NCBI RefSeq assembly: GCF_002946835.1
Contig: NZ_CP026652.1
Span: forward strand, 7,626,001 to 7,690,000
Length of the DNA stretch: 64,000 bases
From: Streptomyces dengpaensis
GTDB taxonomy: Bacteria; Actinomycetota; Actinomycetes; Streptomycetales; Streptomycetaceae
Reading direction: 5' to 3'
Below the pieces are notes generated by a model that saw only the letters and a list, made by a program, of their open reading frames with translations, did no database searches and was not told the origin of the DNA. Below are positions 35,798 through 44,393 of this stretch, piece by piece. A program made the translations under genes and the position numbers. The first letter of the stretch is position 1, and the number at the start of each line of letters is the position of its first letter.

Positions 35798-35885
35798 ATC
35801 CGGCGCGGGCGCCGCGCGTATCCGGTGCGGGTGCCGCGCGTATCCGGTGCGGGTGCCGCGCGTATCCGGTGCGGGTGCCGCGCGA
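35798..35885. repeat. Four 22-bp tandem repeats after the conservon GTPase gene
   Basis: Four head-to-tail copies of a unit beginning ATCCGGTGCGGGTGCC (35798-35819, 35820-35841, 35842-35863, 35864-35885). Copies 2 and 3 are identical and the others differ by one or two bases. The unit is not a multiple of three and no convincing gene covers it. It fills part of the 268-base gap between cvnD and the second roadblock gene. Confidence 0.88.
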
Positions 35886-36029
35886 GACGACCGCCCACCC
35901 CTGCTCGTCGGTCATCTTCTCTGCCATGCCGCCCGTCCTCCTTGCCCGGACGGCGGCTGTGGGGAAGGGTGGCTGGTCAGATCCTCCGGCCAGGGGGAGA
36001 CGACACCACGGGGACGGGGAGACCGGATC

Positions 36030-36443
36030 ATGGCGCAGAACACGGGACTTGGCTGGCTGCTGGACGACCTCACCGAGCGCGTCGAACACATACGGCACGC
36101 GCTGGTGCTGTCCAACGACGGCCTGGTGACGGGCGCGAGCACCGGACTCCGGCGCGACGACGCCGAACATCTCGCCGCGGTCTCATCAGGCCTGCACAGT
36201 CTGGCCAAGGGCTCCGGCCGTCACTTCGGCGCGGGTCAAGTGCGCCAGACCATGGTTGAGTTCGACGACGCGGTGCTCTTCGTCACCGCCGCGGGCGCCG
36301 GCAGCTGTCTGTGTGTCCTCAGCGCCGCGGAGGCCGACATCGGCCAGGTCGCGTACGAGATGACTCTGCTCGTGAACCGCGTCGGCGAACACCTTCGCGT
36401 CGACGCGCGAGAGCCGGAAAGCACGCCCGTCTCAGACGTGTGA
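36030..36443 (+). CDS. Second roadblock/LC7 protein in the conservon locus
   Basis: A 137-residue roadblock/LC7 protein strongly similar to the CvnB at 34042-34479. GWLLDDLTERVEHIRHALVLSNDGL parallels ELDWLLDDLVLRVAEVRHAVVLSNDGL, and FHS/LHSLAKGxGRHFGAGxVRQTMVE is nearly shared. It is preceded by GGGGAGA and a 270-base gap holding 22-bp repeats. The usual conservon has one roadblock gene, so this looks like a local duplication that may give a competing or alternative regulator of the GTPase. Confidence 0.85.
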   Translation: MAQNTGLGWLLDDLTERVEHIRHALVLSNDGLVTGASTGLRRDDAEHLAAVSSGLHSLAKGSGRHFGAGQVRQTMVEFDDAVLFVTAAGAGSCLCVLSAAEADIGQVAYEMTLLVNRVGEHLRVDAREPESTPVSDV

Positions 36444-36490
36444 CCTGCGCATACGTCGCCGCGATCAAAGTTATCCACAGGCTCCCCGCG

Positions 36491-37055
36491 ATGTCCGTCG
36501 AGCCGGATACGGTTTCCCGAGGGACTCCGTGACCAGCTGGGCGAAGGCCTGGACCTCCGCCCGCGCAACTGGCGGGGACGCCATCTGGGATTCCTGCTGC
36601 GGCAGACCGAGGACCCCTGGGCTCGGGCGGCGGTCGTGGCGTCCCTGCTCGACCCCGTCCAAGTGGCGGAGATCGTCAGGGATCCCTACGAACGCAACTA
36701 TCTGAACCGCTTCCGACCCGAGCGAGCCGCCCACGGCGCACCGGATTCTCCCGCCGCACACATCGCCGCACGCATCATGACGGCCGACGACCCCGACGAG
36801 ATCAGCTGGCTCAGGGCTGACCTCGCCCAGGCCCTCGTCGAAGCCCGAGAGCTCCGCCCGGCCCCGCGCCCGGCACACGAGCGACCTGACCGTGAGGGAA
36901 CGCGCGGCGAGGGGCCTGACCGCGGCGGGCCCGAAGGCGCGGGGCCCGAAAGTGAGGGACCTGAAAGTGAACGGCCCCAAGACGAGGGGCCCGTTGGTGA
37001 GGGGCCCGAGCGGCCACGGAGGCTGCTCGGGTGGCTGCGCCGCAGAAGCCCCTGA
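36491..37055 (+). CDS. Unknown protein with unresolved start and pentapeptide-repeat tail
   Basis: The conserved-looking part reads IRFPEGLRDQLGEGLDL, then RHLGFLLRQTEDPWARAAVVASLLDP, VAEIVRDPYERNYLNRFRPE and DDPDEISWLRADLAQALVEA. It is in one frame that is open from the end of the roadblock gene, yet there is no ATG, GTG or TTG in that frame before the internal GTG at 36636. An ATG at 36491 (MSVEPDTV) is in another frame and reaches a stop after 13 codons. Either a one-base shift near 36510 joins MSVEPDT to RFPEGL, or a rare start codon is used. The tail (36897-37016) is eight 15-bp repeats coding GPxxE-type pentapeptides. Function unknown. Confidence 0.5.
36897..37016 (+). repeat. Eight 15-bp repeats encoding GPxxE pentapeptides
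   Basis: Eight consecutive 15-base units, the best matching GGGCCCGAAAGTGAG, encode GTRGE, GPDRG, GPEGA, GPESE, GPESE, RPQDE, GPVGE and GPERP. The tract lies at the C-terminus of an unknown gene. Confidence 0.8.
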
Positions 37056-37070
37056 CGGTCCGGCGTCGTC

Positions 37071-37952
37071 TTACGGAGCCCTGTCCCACAGCGCCCTGAA
37101 GAGTCCCTCCTGGACGACCGAGACGAGCAGGCGTCCCTCCACGTCGTAGATGCGCCCGCGGGCCAGCCCGCGTCCGCCCGTCGCGATCGGGGACTCCTGG
37201 TCGTACAGGAACCACTCGTCCGCGCGGAACGGCCGGTGGAACCACATGGCGTGGTCCAGCGAGGCCATGTCGAAGCCCCGCGGACCCCACAGGGGTTCCA
37301 CCGGGATGCGGACGGCGTCCAGGAGAGTCATGTCGCTCGCATACGTGAGGGCGCAGGTGTGCACGAGCGGGTCGTCGCCCAGCGGCCCGACGGCACGCAT
37401 CCACACCGCGCTGCGCGGCTCGACGTCCTTGACCTCATCGGGAGTCCAGCGCAACCGGTCCACATAGCGGATGTCGAAGGGCTGGCGCCGCGCCATGTGC
37501 TCCAAGGCCGTGGGGAGCGCGCCCAGATGTTCCTTGATCTCCTGCGTCACCGTCGGCAGCGACTCCGGGTCCGGAACCTCGCGGGCCGGCGGCAGCTGAT
37601 GCTCGAAGCTCCCTTCCTCAGGCTGGTGAAAGGAGGCGGTCAGATTGAAGATCGTGCGGCCCTGCTGTACGGCGGTGACGCGGCGGGTGGTGAACGACCG
37701 CCCGTCCCGGACCCGTTCGACCTGGTACACGATCGGCACGCCCGGCCGGCCAGGGCGCAGGAAGTACGCGTGCAGCGAGTGCACCGGCCGGTCGCCTTCG
37801 GTGGTGCGGCCGGCGGCGACCAGCGCCTGGCCCGCCACCTGGCCGCCGAACACCCGCTGCAGTGACTCCTGCGGGCTGCGGCCACGGAAGATGTTGACCT
37901 CGATCTGCTCCAGGTCGAGCAGATCGACGAGCCTCTCGGCCGGATTCGTCAT
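37071..37952 (-). CDS. tesB: Acyl-CoA thioesterase II
   Basis: A 293-residue double hot-dog thioesterase that hydrolyses acyl-CoA to free acid and CoA in the cytoplasm. Typical blocks are VFGGQVAGQALVAAGRT, VHSLHAYFLRPGRPGVPIVYQV and VRDGRSFTTRRVTAVQ in the first repeat, then LDHAMWFHRPFRADEWFLYDQESP and GRGLARGRIYDVEGRLLVSVVQEGL in the second. The catalytic Asp of the TesB family lies in SLDHAMWFH. The start MTNPAERLVDLLDLE is the usual one. The helicase gene ends upstream on the same strand 20 bases away, so both may share a transcript. Confidence 0.92.
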   Translation of the reverse strand: MTNPAERLVDLLDLEQIEVNIFRGRSPQESLQRVFGGQVAGQALVAAGRTTEGDRPVHSLHAYFLRPGRPGVPIVYQVERVRDGRSFTTRRVTAVQQGRTIFNLTASFHQPEEGSFEHQLPPAREVPDPESLPTVTQEIKEHLGALPTALEHMARRQPFDIRYVDRLRWTPDEVKDVEPRSAVWMRAVGPLGDDPLVHTCALTYASDMTLLDAVRIPVEPLWGPRGFDMASLDHAMWFHRPFRADEWFLYDQESPIATGGRGLARGRIYDVEGRLLVSVVQEGLFRALWDRAP

Positions 37953-37971
37953 GACTGGGATTCTCCTGTGC

Positions 37972-40485
37972 TCACAGCTGGCCGACGTCGGTGACCTTGA
38001 CGACGGCGCGACCCTCCGCGTCGGAGGCCGCGAGGTCGACCTCCGCGCTGATGCCCCAGTCATGATCGCCGTTCGGGTCGGCGAAGGTCTGACGGACGCG
38101 CCACAGCCCGTTCTGCGGCTCCTCCTCGATCAGCAGCAGCTTGGGCCCACGGGCGTCCGGCCCGGTGCCGAGGTCCTCGTACTCGTCCCAGTACTTGTCC
38201 ATCGCCTCGCCCCAGGCATCGGCGTCCCAGCCGGAGTCGGCATCCATCTCGCCGAGCTCGTCGATGTTGTCGAGAGCGGCGAGTTCGACCCGGCGGAACA
38301 TCGCGTTGCGGACGAGGACACGGAAGGCGCGGGCGTTCGAGGTGACCGGCTTGACCTGGTCGGCCTTCTCCTGCGCCTCCTCGGCCGTCATCTCCTCCGG
38401 ATTGGCGAGCTGCTCCCACTCGTCCAGGAGGCTGGAGTCGACCTGACGCACCATCTCGCCCAGCCAGGCGATCAGGTCCTCCAGGTCCTCCGACTTGAGG
38501 TCGTCCGGGACGGTGTGCTCAAGGGCCTTGTAGGCACTGGCGAGGTAACGCAGGACAATGCCCTCGGTGCGGGCGAGCTCGTAGAAGGAGACGAACTCGG
38601 TGAAGGACAGCGCGCGCTCGTACATATCGCGGATCACGGACTTCGGAGACAGCGGATGATCGCCGACCCACGGATGACTCTTGCGGTAGGTGTTGTACGC
38701 GTGGAAGAGCAGTTCCTCCAGCGGCTTGGGGTACGACACGTCCTGGAGCCGCTCCATGCGCTCCTCGTACTCGACGCCATCGGCCTTCATCGCGGCAACG
38801 GCCTCGCCGCGCGCCTTGTTCTGCTGGGCCGCGAGGATCTGCCGCGGATCGTCCAGCGTGGACTCGACGACGGACACCATGTCGAGGGCGTACGAGGGGG
38901 ATTCGGGATCCAGCAGCTCGAACGCGGCGAGCGCGAACGTCGACAGCGGCTGGTTGAGCGCGAAGTCCTGCTGGAGGTCGACGGTGAGGCGTGCGATGCG
39001 GCCCGTCGGGTCCGGCTCGTCGAGCCTCTCCACGATGCCGCCGTCGAGGAGCGAGCGGTAGATCGCGATCGCCCGCCGGATGTGCCGCAACTGCTGCTTG
39101 CGCGGCTCGTGGTTGTCCTCCAGCAGGTGCCGCATCGCCTTGAAGGCGTCGCCGGGCCGGGCGATCACCGACAGCAGCATGGTGTGCGTCACGCGGAAGC
39201 GAGAGGTCAGCGGCTCGGGCTCGGAGGCGATGAGCTTCTCGAAGGTGTTGTCCGTCCAGCCGACGAAGCCCTCGGGAGCCTTCTTGCGCACCACCTTGCG
39301 GCGCTTCTTGGGGTCGTCGCCCGCCTTGGCGAGCGCCTTCTCGTTCTCGATGACGTGCTCGGGTGCCTGCGCCACGACGAAGCCGGCCGTGTCGAAACCC
39401 GCACGTCCGGCGCGGCCGGCGATCTGGTGGAACTCACGGGCGCGCAGCGTCCGGACCCGGTTGCCGTCGTACTTCGTCAGCGCCGTGAACAGCACGGTGC
39501 GGATGGGGACGTTGACACCGACACCGAGCGTGTCCGTGCCGCAGATGACCTTGAGGAGACCTGCCTGGGCCAGCTTCTCCACCAGTCGGCGGTACTTGGG
39601 CAGCATGCCCGCGTGGTGCACACCGATTCCGTGGCGTACGTAGCGGGAGAGGTTGCGGCCGAACTTGGTGGTGAAGCGGAAATTGCCGATCAGCTCGGCG
39701 ATCTGGTCCTTCTCCTCACGCGTGCACATGTTGATGCTCATCAGCGCCTGCGCCCGCTCCACGGCCTGGGCCTGGGTGAAGTGCACGATGTAGACCGGAG
39801 CCTGCTTGGTCGCGAGCAGTTCGGTGAGCGTCTCCGTCAGCGGAGTCTGCACGTACTCGTAGGACAGCGGGACGGGACGGGTGGCGGAACGGACCACCGC
39901 CGTGGGGCGGCCGGTGCGCCGGGTGAGGTCCTTCTCGAACATCGAGACGTCGCCGAGCGTCGCCGACATCAGGATGAACTGCGCCTGCGGCAGTTCCAGG
40001 ATCGGGATCTGCCACGCCCAGCCGCGGTCGCCCTCCGCGTAGAAATGGAACTCGTCCATGACGACCTGGCCGACATCGGCGTTCTTGCCGTCGCGCAGCG
40101 CGATGGACGCCAGCACCTCGGCCGTGCAGCAGATGACGGGGGCGTCGGCGTTCACGGAGGCGTCGCCGGTGAGCATGCCGACGTTCTCGGTGCCGAAGAG
40201 CTTGCACAGCTCGAAGAACTTCTCCGAGACGAGCGCCTTGATCGGCGCGGTGTAGAAGGTGACCTCGTCCCGGGCGAGCGCCGCGAAGTGCGCGCCCGCG
40301 GCGATCATGCTCTTGCCCGAGCCGGTGGGCGTCGAGACGATCACGTTCGCACCCGAAACCACCTCGATCAGCGCCTCCTCCTGATGGGGGTAGAGCGTGA
40401 GACCGCGTTCCCCGGCCCACGACTCGAAGGCTTCGTAGAGGGCGTCGGGATCTGCGGTCTGCGGGAGCTGATCGATGAGGGTCAC
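37972..40485 (-). CDS. Ski2/Mtr4-like superfamily II helicase with DUF3516
   Basis: An 837-residue helicase. The Q-motif region is LYPHQEEALIEV, motif I TPTGSGKSMIAAG, motif II VVMDEFHFYAEGDRG (DEFH), and motif III ILMSATLGD. Lobe 2 has VHHAGMLPKYRRLVEKLAQ, KVICGTDTLGVGVNVP and motif VI QIAGRAGRAGFD. The C-terminal 350 residues are the DUF3516 region of actinobacterial members. The likely role is RNA unwinding or quality control, by analogy with Ski2-type enzymes. The start is GTG at 40485 with GGGGGC upstream; the frame is open about 120 codons further but that part opposes the next gene and lacks coding character. Confidence 0.88.
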   Translation of the reverse strand: MTLIDQLPQTADPDALYEAFESWAGERGLTLYPHQEEALIEVVSGANVIVSTPTGSGKSMIAAGAHFAALARDEVTFYTAPIKALVSEKFFELCKLFGTENVGMLTGDASVNADAPVICCTAEVLASIALRDGKNADVGQVVMDEFHFYAEGDRGWAWQIPILELPQAQFILMSATLGDVSMFEKDLTRRTGRPTAVVRSATRPVPLSYEYVQTPLTETLTELLATKQAPVYIVHFTQAQAVERAQALMSINMCTREEKDQIAELIGNFRFTTKFGRNLSRYVRHGIGVHHAGMLPKYRRLVEKLAQAGLLKVICGTDTLGVGVNVPIRTVLFTALTKYDGNRVRTLRAREFHQIAGRAGRAGFDTAGFVVAQAPEHVIENEKALAKAGDDPKKRRKVVRKKAPEGFVGWTDNTFEKLIASEPEPLTSRFRVTHTMLLSVIARPGDAFKAMRHLLEDNHEPRKQQLRHIRRAIAIYRSLLDGGIVERLDEPDPTGRIARLTVDLQQDFALNQPLSTFALAAFELLDPESPSYALDMVSVVESTLDDPRQILAAQQNKARGEAVAAMKADGVEYEERMERLQDVSYPKPLEELLFHAYNTYRKSHPWVGDHPLSPKSVIRDMYERALSFTEFVSFYELARTEGIVLRYLASAYKALEHTVPDDLKSEDLEDLIAWLGEMVRQVDSSLLDEWEQLANPEEMTAEEAQEKADQVKPVTSNARAFRVLVRNAMFRRVELAALDNIDELGEMDADSGWDADAWGEAMDKYWDEYEDLGTGPDARGPKLLLIEEEPQNGLWRVRQTFADPNGDHDWGISAEVDLAASDAEGRAVVKVTDVGQL

Positions 40486-40630
40486 GCCCCCATCTTGCCT
40501 GTCAACCCGCTCGATGGGGGAATCGGATGCTCGTCCGATGATCACGAACGCTACGCTGTGGCGCCGACAGAGCGTCAACGCACCTGGGCAACTGGACAGC
40601 GGCACAAGAGGAATGGGGCGGGGTACGGCC

Positions 40631-41425
40631 ATGATGGGACCAGCACACTCACTGTCGGGAGCCGCGGCCTGGCTCGGTGTCGGAGCGGCGGCCGCTGCGA
40701 CCGGCCATACGATGCCCTGGCCGGTCGTGCTGGTCGGCGCGCTGATCTGCGCCGGCGCCGCGCTCGCCCCCGATCTGGACCACAAGGCGGCCACCATCTC
40801 GCGGGCCTTCGGGCCCGTCTCGCGGAGCTTGTGCGAGATCGTCGACAAGCTCTCGTACGCCGTCTACAAGGGGACGAGGAAGCCGGGCGACCCCCGGCGC
40901 TCCGGTGGCCACCGTACGCTGACGCACACCTGGCTGTGGGCGGTGCTGATCGGCGCGGGCACCTCGGCCCTGGCGATCACCGGCGGACGCTGGGCGGTCC
41001 TGGCCATCCTCTTCGTCCACATGGTGCTCGCCATCGAGGGGTTGCTGTGGCGGGCCGCGCGTGGTTCCAGCAGCGACATCCTGGTATGGCTGCTGGCCGC
41101 GACGAGCGCCTGGATCCTTGCCGGAGTCCTGGACAAACCGGGCAACGGCTCGGACTGGCTGTTCACCGCGCCGGGGCAGGAATACCTGTGGCTCGGGCTC
41201 CCGATCGTCCTGGGTGCCCTGGTGCACGACATCGGGGACGCGCTGACGGTGTCCGGCTGCCCGATACTGTGGCCGATACCCGTCGGCCGCAAGCGCTGGT
41301 ACCCCATCGGCCCGCCCAAGGCGATGCGCTTCCGTGCCGGCAGCTGGGTGGAGCTCAAGGTGCTGATGCCGGCGTTCATGCTGCTGGGCGGGGTGGGGTG
41401 CGCTGCCGCGCTCAACGTCATCTGA
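40631..41425 (+). CDS. YdjM-like membrane-bound metal-dependent hydrolase (DUF457)
   Basis: A 264-residue integral membrane protein. The motifs of the YdjM/DUF457 family are MGPAHSLSGAAAWL (His near the N-terminus), APDLDHKAATISRAFGP, and GGHRTLTHTWL. The conserved His and Asp would bind a metal at the membrane face. About five hydrophobic spans follow. The family is annotated as phospholipase-C-like hydrolase, but activity has not been shown for most members. An in-frame ATG six codons earlier (40613) is an alternative start; 40631 is preferred because GGGGCGGGG precedes it. It is divergent from the helicase gene. Confidence 0.8.
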   Translation: MMGPAHSLSGAAAWLGVGAAAAATGHTMPWPVVLVGALICAGAALAPDLDHKAATISRAFGPVSRSLCEIVDKLSYAVYKGTRKPGDPRRSGGHRTLTHTWLWAVLIGAGTSALAITGGRWAVLAILFVHMVLAIEGLLWRAARGSSSDILVWLLAATSAWILAGVLDKPGNGSDWLFTAPGQEYLWLGLPIVLGALVHDIGDALTVSGCPILWPIPVGRKRWYPIGPPKAMRFRAGSWVELKVLMPAFMLLGGVGCAAALNVI

Positions 41426-41614
41426 GGTCAGTGGACCGTGGAGGGTGGGGTGCTCACCAGCGCGTTCGTCGAGCGTGGGACGTGCAGCAGTCTGCTCTCA
41501 GCGGCCGCCTTGCACAGCAGGTCGATCGGATAGTGGTGCGGGATCTTGATCCCGCTGCGAGGCCCGCCTTCCCGGACTGCGAGGCGCTCCCTCCTGGGCT
41601 GGGACCCCGCCCCC

Positions 41615-41890
41615 TCAGGCGGTGTCGCCCCCGCCGGACCCCTGCCCTCCGCTCCCGTACCGCCGCTCGAACTGGGCGACCCGTCCCTCCGTGTCCACGG
41701 TCCGGGCCTTGCCCGTGTAGAACGGGTGGCTCTCCGAGGAGATCTCGACGTCCACGACCGGATAGGTCTCGCCGTCGTCCCATTCGATGGTCTGGTCGCT
41801 CGTCGCGGTGGACCGGGTGAGGAAGGCATAGCCGGCGGCGCGGTCGCGGAAGACGACGGGGTGGTAGTCGGGCTGCTTGTCCTGCTGCAT
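41615..41890 (-). CDS. rpmE2: 50S ribosomal protein L31 type B (zinc-independent)
   Basis: A 91-residue L31 of type B. Landmarks are [43 protein letters not shown] and [11 protein letters not shown]. The CxxC zinc ligands of type A L31 are absent. In Streptomyces such C- paralogues are normally repressed by Zur and replace the zinc form during zinc shortage. I did not find a convincing Zur box (TGNNANNNNNTTNNCA-like) in the short upstream stretch up to the DUF5709 gene. AAGGAG precedes the ATG. About 190 bases between its stop and the YdjM-like gene hold no gene I can support. Confidence 0.93.
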   Translation of the reverse strand: MQQDKQPDYHPVVFRDRAAGYAFLTRSTATSDQTIEWDDGETYPVVDVEISSESHPFYTGKARTVDTEGRVAQFERRYGSGGQGSGGGDTA

Positions 41891-41923
41891 GGTTGCTCCT
41901 TGAGGGAGGGGGCGGGTGGCCGG

Positions 41924-42394
41924 TCAGCCGGACAGGGTGTCCTCGTCGACGATGTGCATCGCGGCCTCCTCGGCCGAGGCCGCCGCGCCGTCGATGCCCA
42001 CGTCCATGGCGATGAGCCCGCTCTCCTCGTCCTCGTGCGCGCCTTCGTCGGGTGCCACGAGACGGCCGGAGCGCGAGGCGCCCACCTCGTTGTCGAGGGG
42101 TTCGCCGTCGGTGCCCTGGCAGTCGCCGATGCCGTCTCCGTCGGGCTCGGCGATGTCGGGCAGTTCCTCGGCGAGGCGCTGGTCCAGGGTCTCGCCCTCG
42201 TGGCCCTCCGCGGCGGTCACCCCGGCGTGCTCCACCGCCCACGGCCGCTCCGGCGGGGACCAGCCGCGGTCGAGGGGATCGCCCACGCCGTCGGCGAGCA
42301 GTGTGTCCTCAGCGTCGAGCAGCCCCGCGTCGTCCTGTACCTCGGATCCGTCGGGCTGGTAGACGTCGTCTCCCCATCCGTCGGCGCTGTCCAC
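41924..42394 (-). CDS. DUF5709 acidic protein
   Basis: A 156-residue, very acidic protein starting at a GTG with GGAGG five bases upstream. The DVYQPDGSEVQDDAGLLDAEDTL opening, RGWSPPERPW, and the C-terminal EEAAMHIVDEDTLSG are the pattern of DUF5709, an actinobacterial family without known function. No membrane segment or catalytic motif. It ends 33 bases before the L31 gene on the same strand, so the two could be co-transcribed. Between it and the ABC gene upstream are about 215 bases without a gene. Confidence 0.8.
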   Translation of the reverse strand: MDSADGWGDDVYQPDGSEVQDDAGLLDAEDTLLADGVGDPLDRGWSPPERPWAVEHAGVTAAEGHEGETLDQRLAEELPDIAEPDGDGIGDCQGTDGEPLDNEVGASRSGRLVAPDEGAHEDEESGLIAMDVGIDGAAASAEEAAMHIVDEDTLSG

Positions 42395-42611
42395 GGGTAC
42401 CTCCAGGTGGGTCGGGCCGGCCCGGTGCCGTCGTACGCGACGGCCGGCGCGCGGGCCACCGGACACAGGCGGTGCCCCCGTGAACCAGGTGGTTCCCGGA
42501 GTCCCCGAGCCGGTGTCCACATCCAGCCTTCCACCCCCCTTCGGCACCGCGCAACGCCACGCGGTCCGACCATGGGACCCGGGGGCGGCCGGGCCCGTGG
42601 GCCCGGCCCGC

Positions 42612-44393
42612 TCACCCGTGCCAGGACCGCCACAGCGCCGCGTAGGCGCCGTCCGCGGCGACCAGCTGGTCGTGGCTGCCCAGCTCACTGATCCGGCCGT
42701 TCTCCACGACGGCGATGACATCCGCGTCGTGCGCGGTGTGCAGCCGGTGCGCGATGGCGACCACGGTGCGGCCGTCGAGGACGCGGGCCAGCGAGCGTTC
42801 CAGATGGCGGGCCGCCCTCGGGTCGAGGAGCGAGGTCGCCTCGTCCAGGACCAGGGTGTGCGGATCGGCCAGCACCAGCCGGGCCAGCGCGATCTGCTGG
42901 GCCTGGGCCGGAGTGAGCGCGAGCCCGCCCGAGCCGACCTCGGTGTCCAGGCCGTCGTCCAGGGCCCGAGCCCAGCCGTCCGCGTCGACCGCGCCGAGCG
43001 CCGCCCAGAGCTCCGCGTCGACGGCGCCGGTCCGGGCGAGCAGCAGATTGTCGCGCAGGGGGCCCACGAAGACGTGGTGCTCCTGATTGACCAGGGCCAC
43101 GTGGGAGCGGACCTCCTCGGCGGGCATCCGGGACAGTTCGGCGCCGCCGAGCGTGATCCGGCCGTCCCGGGGCGCGTAGATCCCGGCGAGTAGCCTGCCC
43201 AGTGTGGACTTCCCCGCGCCGGACGGGCCGACCAGGGCGAGCCGGGTGCCCGGCGCGACCTCCAGGGACACCTCGCGCAGCACGTCCACGCCCGCGCGGT
43301 AGCCGAAGTGGACCTGGTCCGCGTGGACGTCGCGCCCGTCCGGGGCCACGGCCGGGTCGCCCGCGTCCGGCTCGATGTCCCGGACACCGACGAGGCGGGC
43401 CAGGGAGACCTGGGCGACCTGCAGTTCGTCGTACCAGCGCAGGATCAGCCCCACCGGGTCGACAAGCATCTGCGCGATGAGCGCGCCCGTCGTCAGCTGG
43501 CCCACTCCGATCCAGCCCTGCAGGACGAAGACCCCACCGATCATCAGGACCGAGCACAGCACCGTCACATGCGTGACGTTGATGACCGGGAAGAGGACCG
43601 ACCGCAGCCAGAGCGTGTACCGCTCCCATGCCGTCCACTCCTCGACCCGGCGGTCCGACAGTTCGATGCGGCGCTCGCCCAGGCGGTGCGCCTCGACGGT
43701 GCGCCCCGCGTCGACCGTTTCGGCGAGCACGGCGGCCACAGCGGCGTAACCGGCGGCCTCCGAGCGGTACGCCGACGGCGCGCGCTTGAAATACCAGCGG
43801 CAGCCGACCACCAGCACCGGCACGGCGACCAGCACGGCGGGGGCGAGCGGCGGCGCGGTCACGGCGAGTCCGCCGAGCAGCAGCGCCGCCCACACCACAC
43901 CGATGGCCAGCTGCGGCACGGCCTCGCGCATCGCGTTGGCGAGCCGGTCGATGTCCGTGGTGATACGGGACAGGAGGTCACCCGTCCCGGCCCGCTCCAG
44001 GACGCCGGGCGGCAACCCGACCGACCGTACGAGGAAGTCCTCGCGCAGATCGGCCAGCATCCGCTCGCCGAGCATGGCGCCGCGCAGCCGTACCTGTCGT
44101 ACGAACACGGCCTGGACGACGAGCGCGACGACGAACAGCGCGGCGATCCGTTCCAGATGGAGTTCGCGCGCGGGGTCCGCGACCCGTTCGACGACCGAGC
44201 CCAGCAGATAGGGCCCGGCCATCGAGGCGACGACGGCCACGGTGTTGACGGTGATCAGGAGCAGGAAGGCCTTGCGGTGCCGTTGGAACAGTTCGGCCAC
44301 ATAGGCGCGTACGGTCGTGGGCGCGCCGACGGGCAGGGTGTTCGCCGCCGTCGGGGCGGCCGGGTCGTACGCCGGTGGCGCCACGCCGATCAT
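42612..44393 (-). CDS. ABC exporter half-transporter with intact Walker A but degenerate signature
   Basis: A 593-residue type I (B-family) exporter subunit with six predicted membrane helices (about residues 40-325) and a C-terminal ATPase domain. Walker A is GPSGAGKST (389-397), the Q-loop is LVNQEHH (about 435-441) and Walker B is TLVLDEAT (513-520). The signature LSGGQ is replaced by LTPAQ (493-497). The upstream partner gene overlaps it by four bases (ATGA), so the two make a heterodimer. Its own Walker A would pair with the partner's intact LSGGQ to form the one working ATP site. Substrate unknown. Confidence 0.88.
   Translation of the reverse strand: MIGVAPPAYDPAAPTAANTLPVGAPTTVRAYVAELFQRHRKAFLLLITVNTVAVVASMAGPYLLGSVVERVADPARELHLERIAALFVVALVVQAVFVRQVRLRGAMLGERMLADLREDFLVRSVGLPPGVLERAGTGDLLSRITTDIDRLANAMREAVPQLAIGVVWAALLLGGLAVTAPPLAPAVLVAVPVLVVGCRWYFKRAPSAYRSEAAGYAAVAAVLAETVDAGRTVEAHRLGERRIELSDRRVEEWTAWERYTLWLRSVLFPVINVTHVTVLCSVLMIGGVFVLQGWIGVGQLTTGALIAQMLVDPVGLILRWYDELQVAQVSLARLVGVRDIEPDAGDPAVAPDGRDVHADQVHFGYRAGVDVLREVSLEVAPGTRLALVGPSGAGKSTLGRLLAGIYAPRDGRITLGGAELSRMPAEEVRSHVALVNQEHHVFVGPLRDNLLLARTGAVDAELWAALGAVDADGWARALDDGLDTEVGSGGLALTPAQAQQIALARLVLADPHTLVLDEATSLLDPRAARHLERSLARVLDGRTVVAIAHRLHTAHDADVIAVVENGRISELGSHDQLVAADGAYAALWRSWHG

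Noticed and set aside
35798..35885. A CRISPR array from the 22-bp repeats
   Set aside because: Copies are directly adjacent with no spacers.
41426..41614. A possible gene remnant between the YdjM-like gene and L31
   Set aside because: A minus-strand tail (IKIPHHYPIDLLCKAAAES) looks somewhat protein-like, but I could not tie it to a family or to a start codon.
37645..41820. A 1391-codon open frame on the plus strand
   Set aside because: It runs antisense to the thioesterase and helicase genes and through the YdjM-like gene in another frame. Its product is rich in Arg, Asp, Leu and Gln without any motif; long antisense frames are a normal by-product of very high third-position GC.
41891..41923. 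A Zur box upstream of the zinc-independent L31 gene
   Set aside because: Expected from known biology, but no AT-rich inverted repeat of the right form is visible in the short gap.
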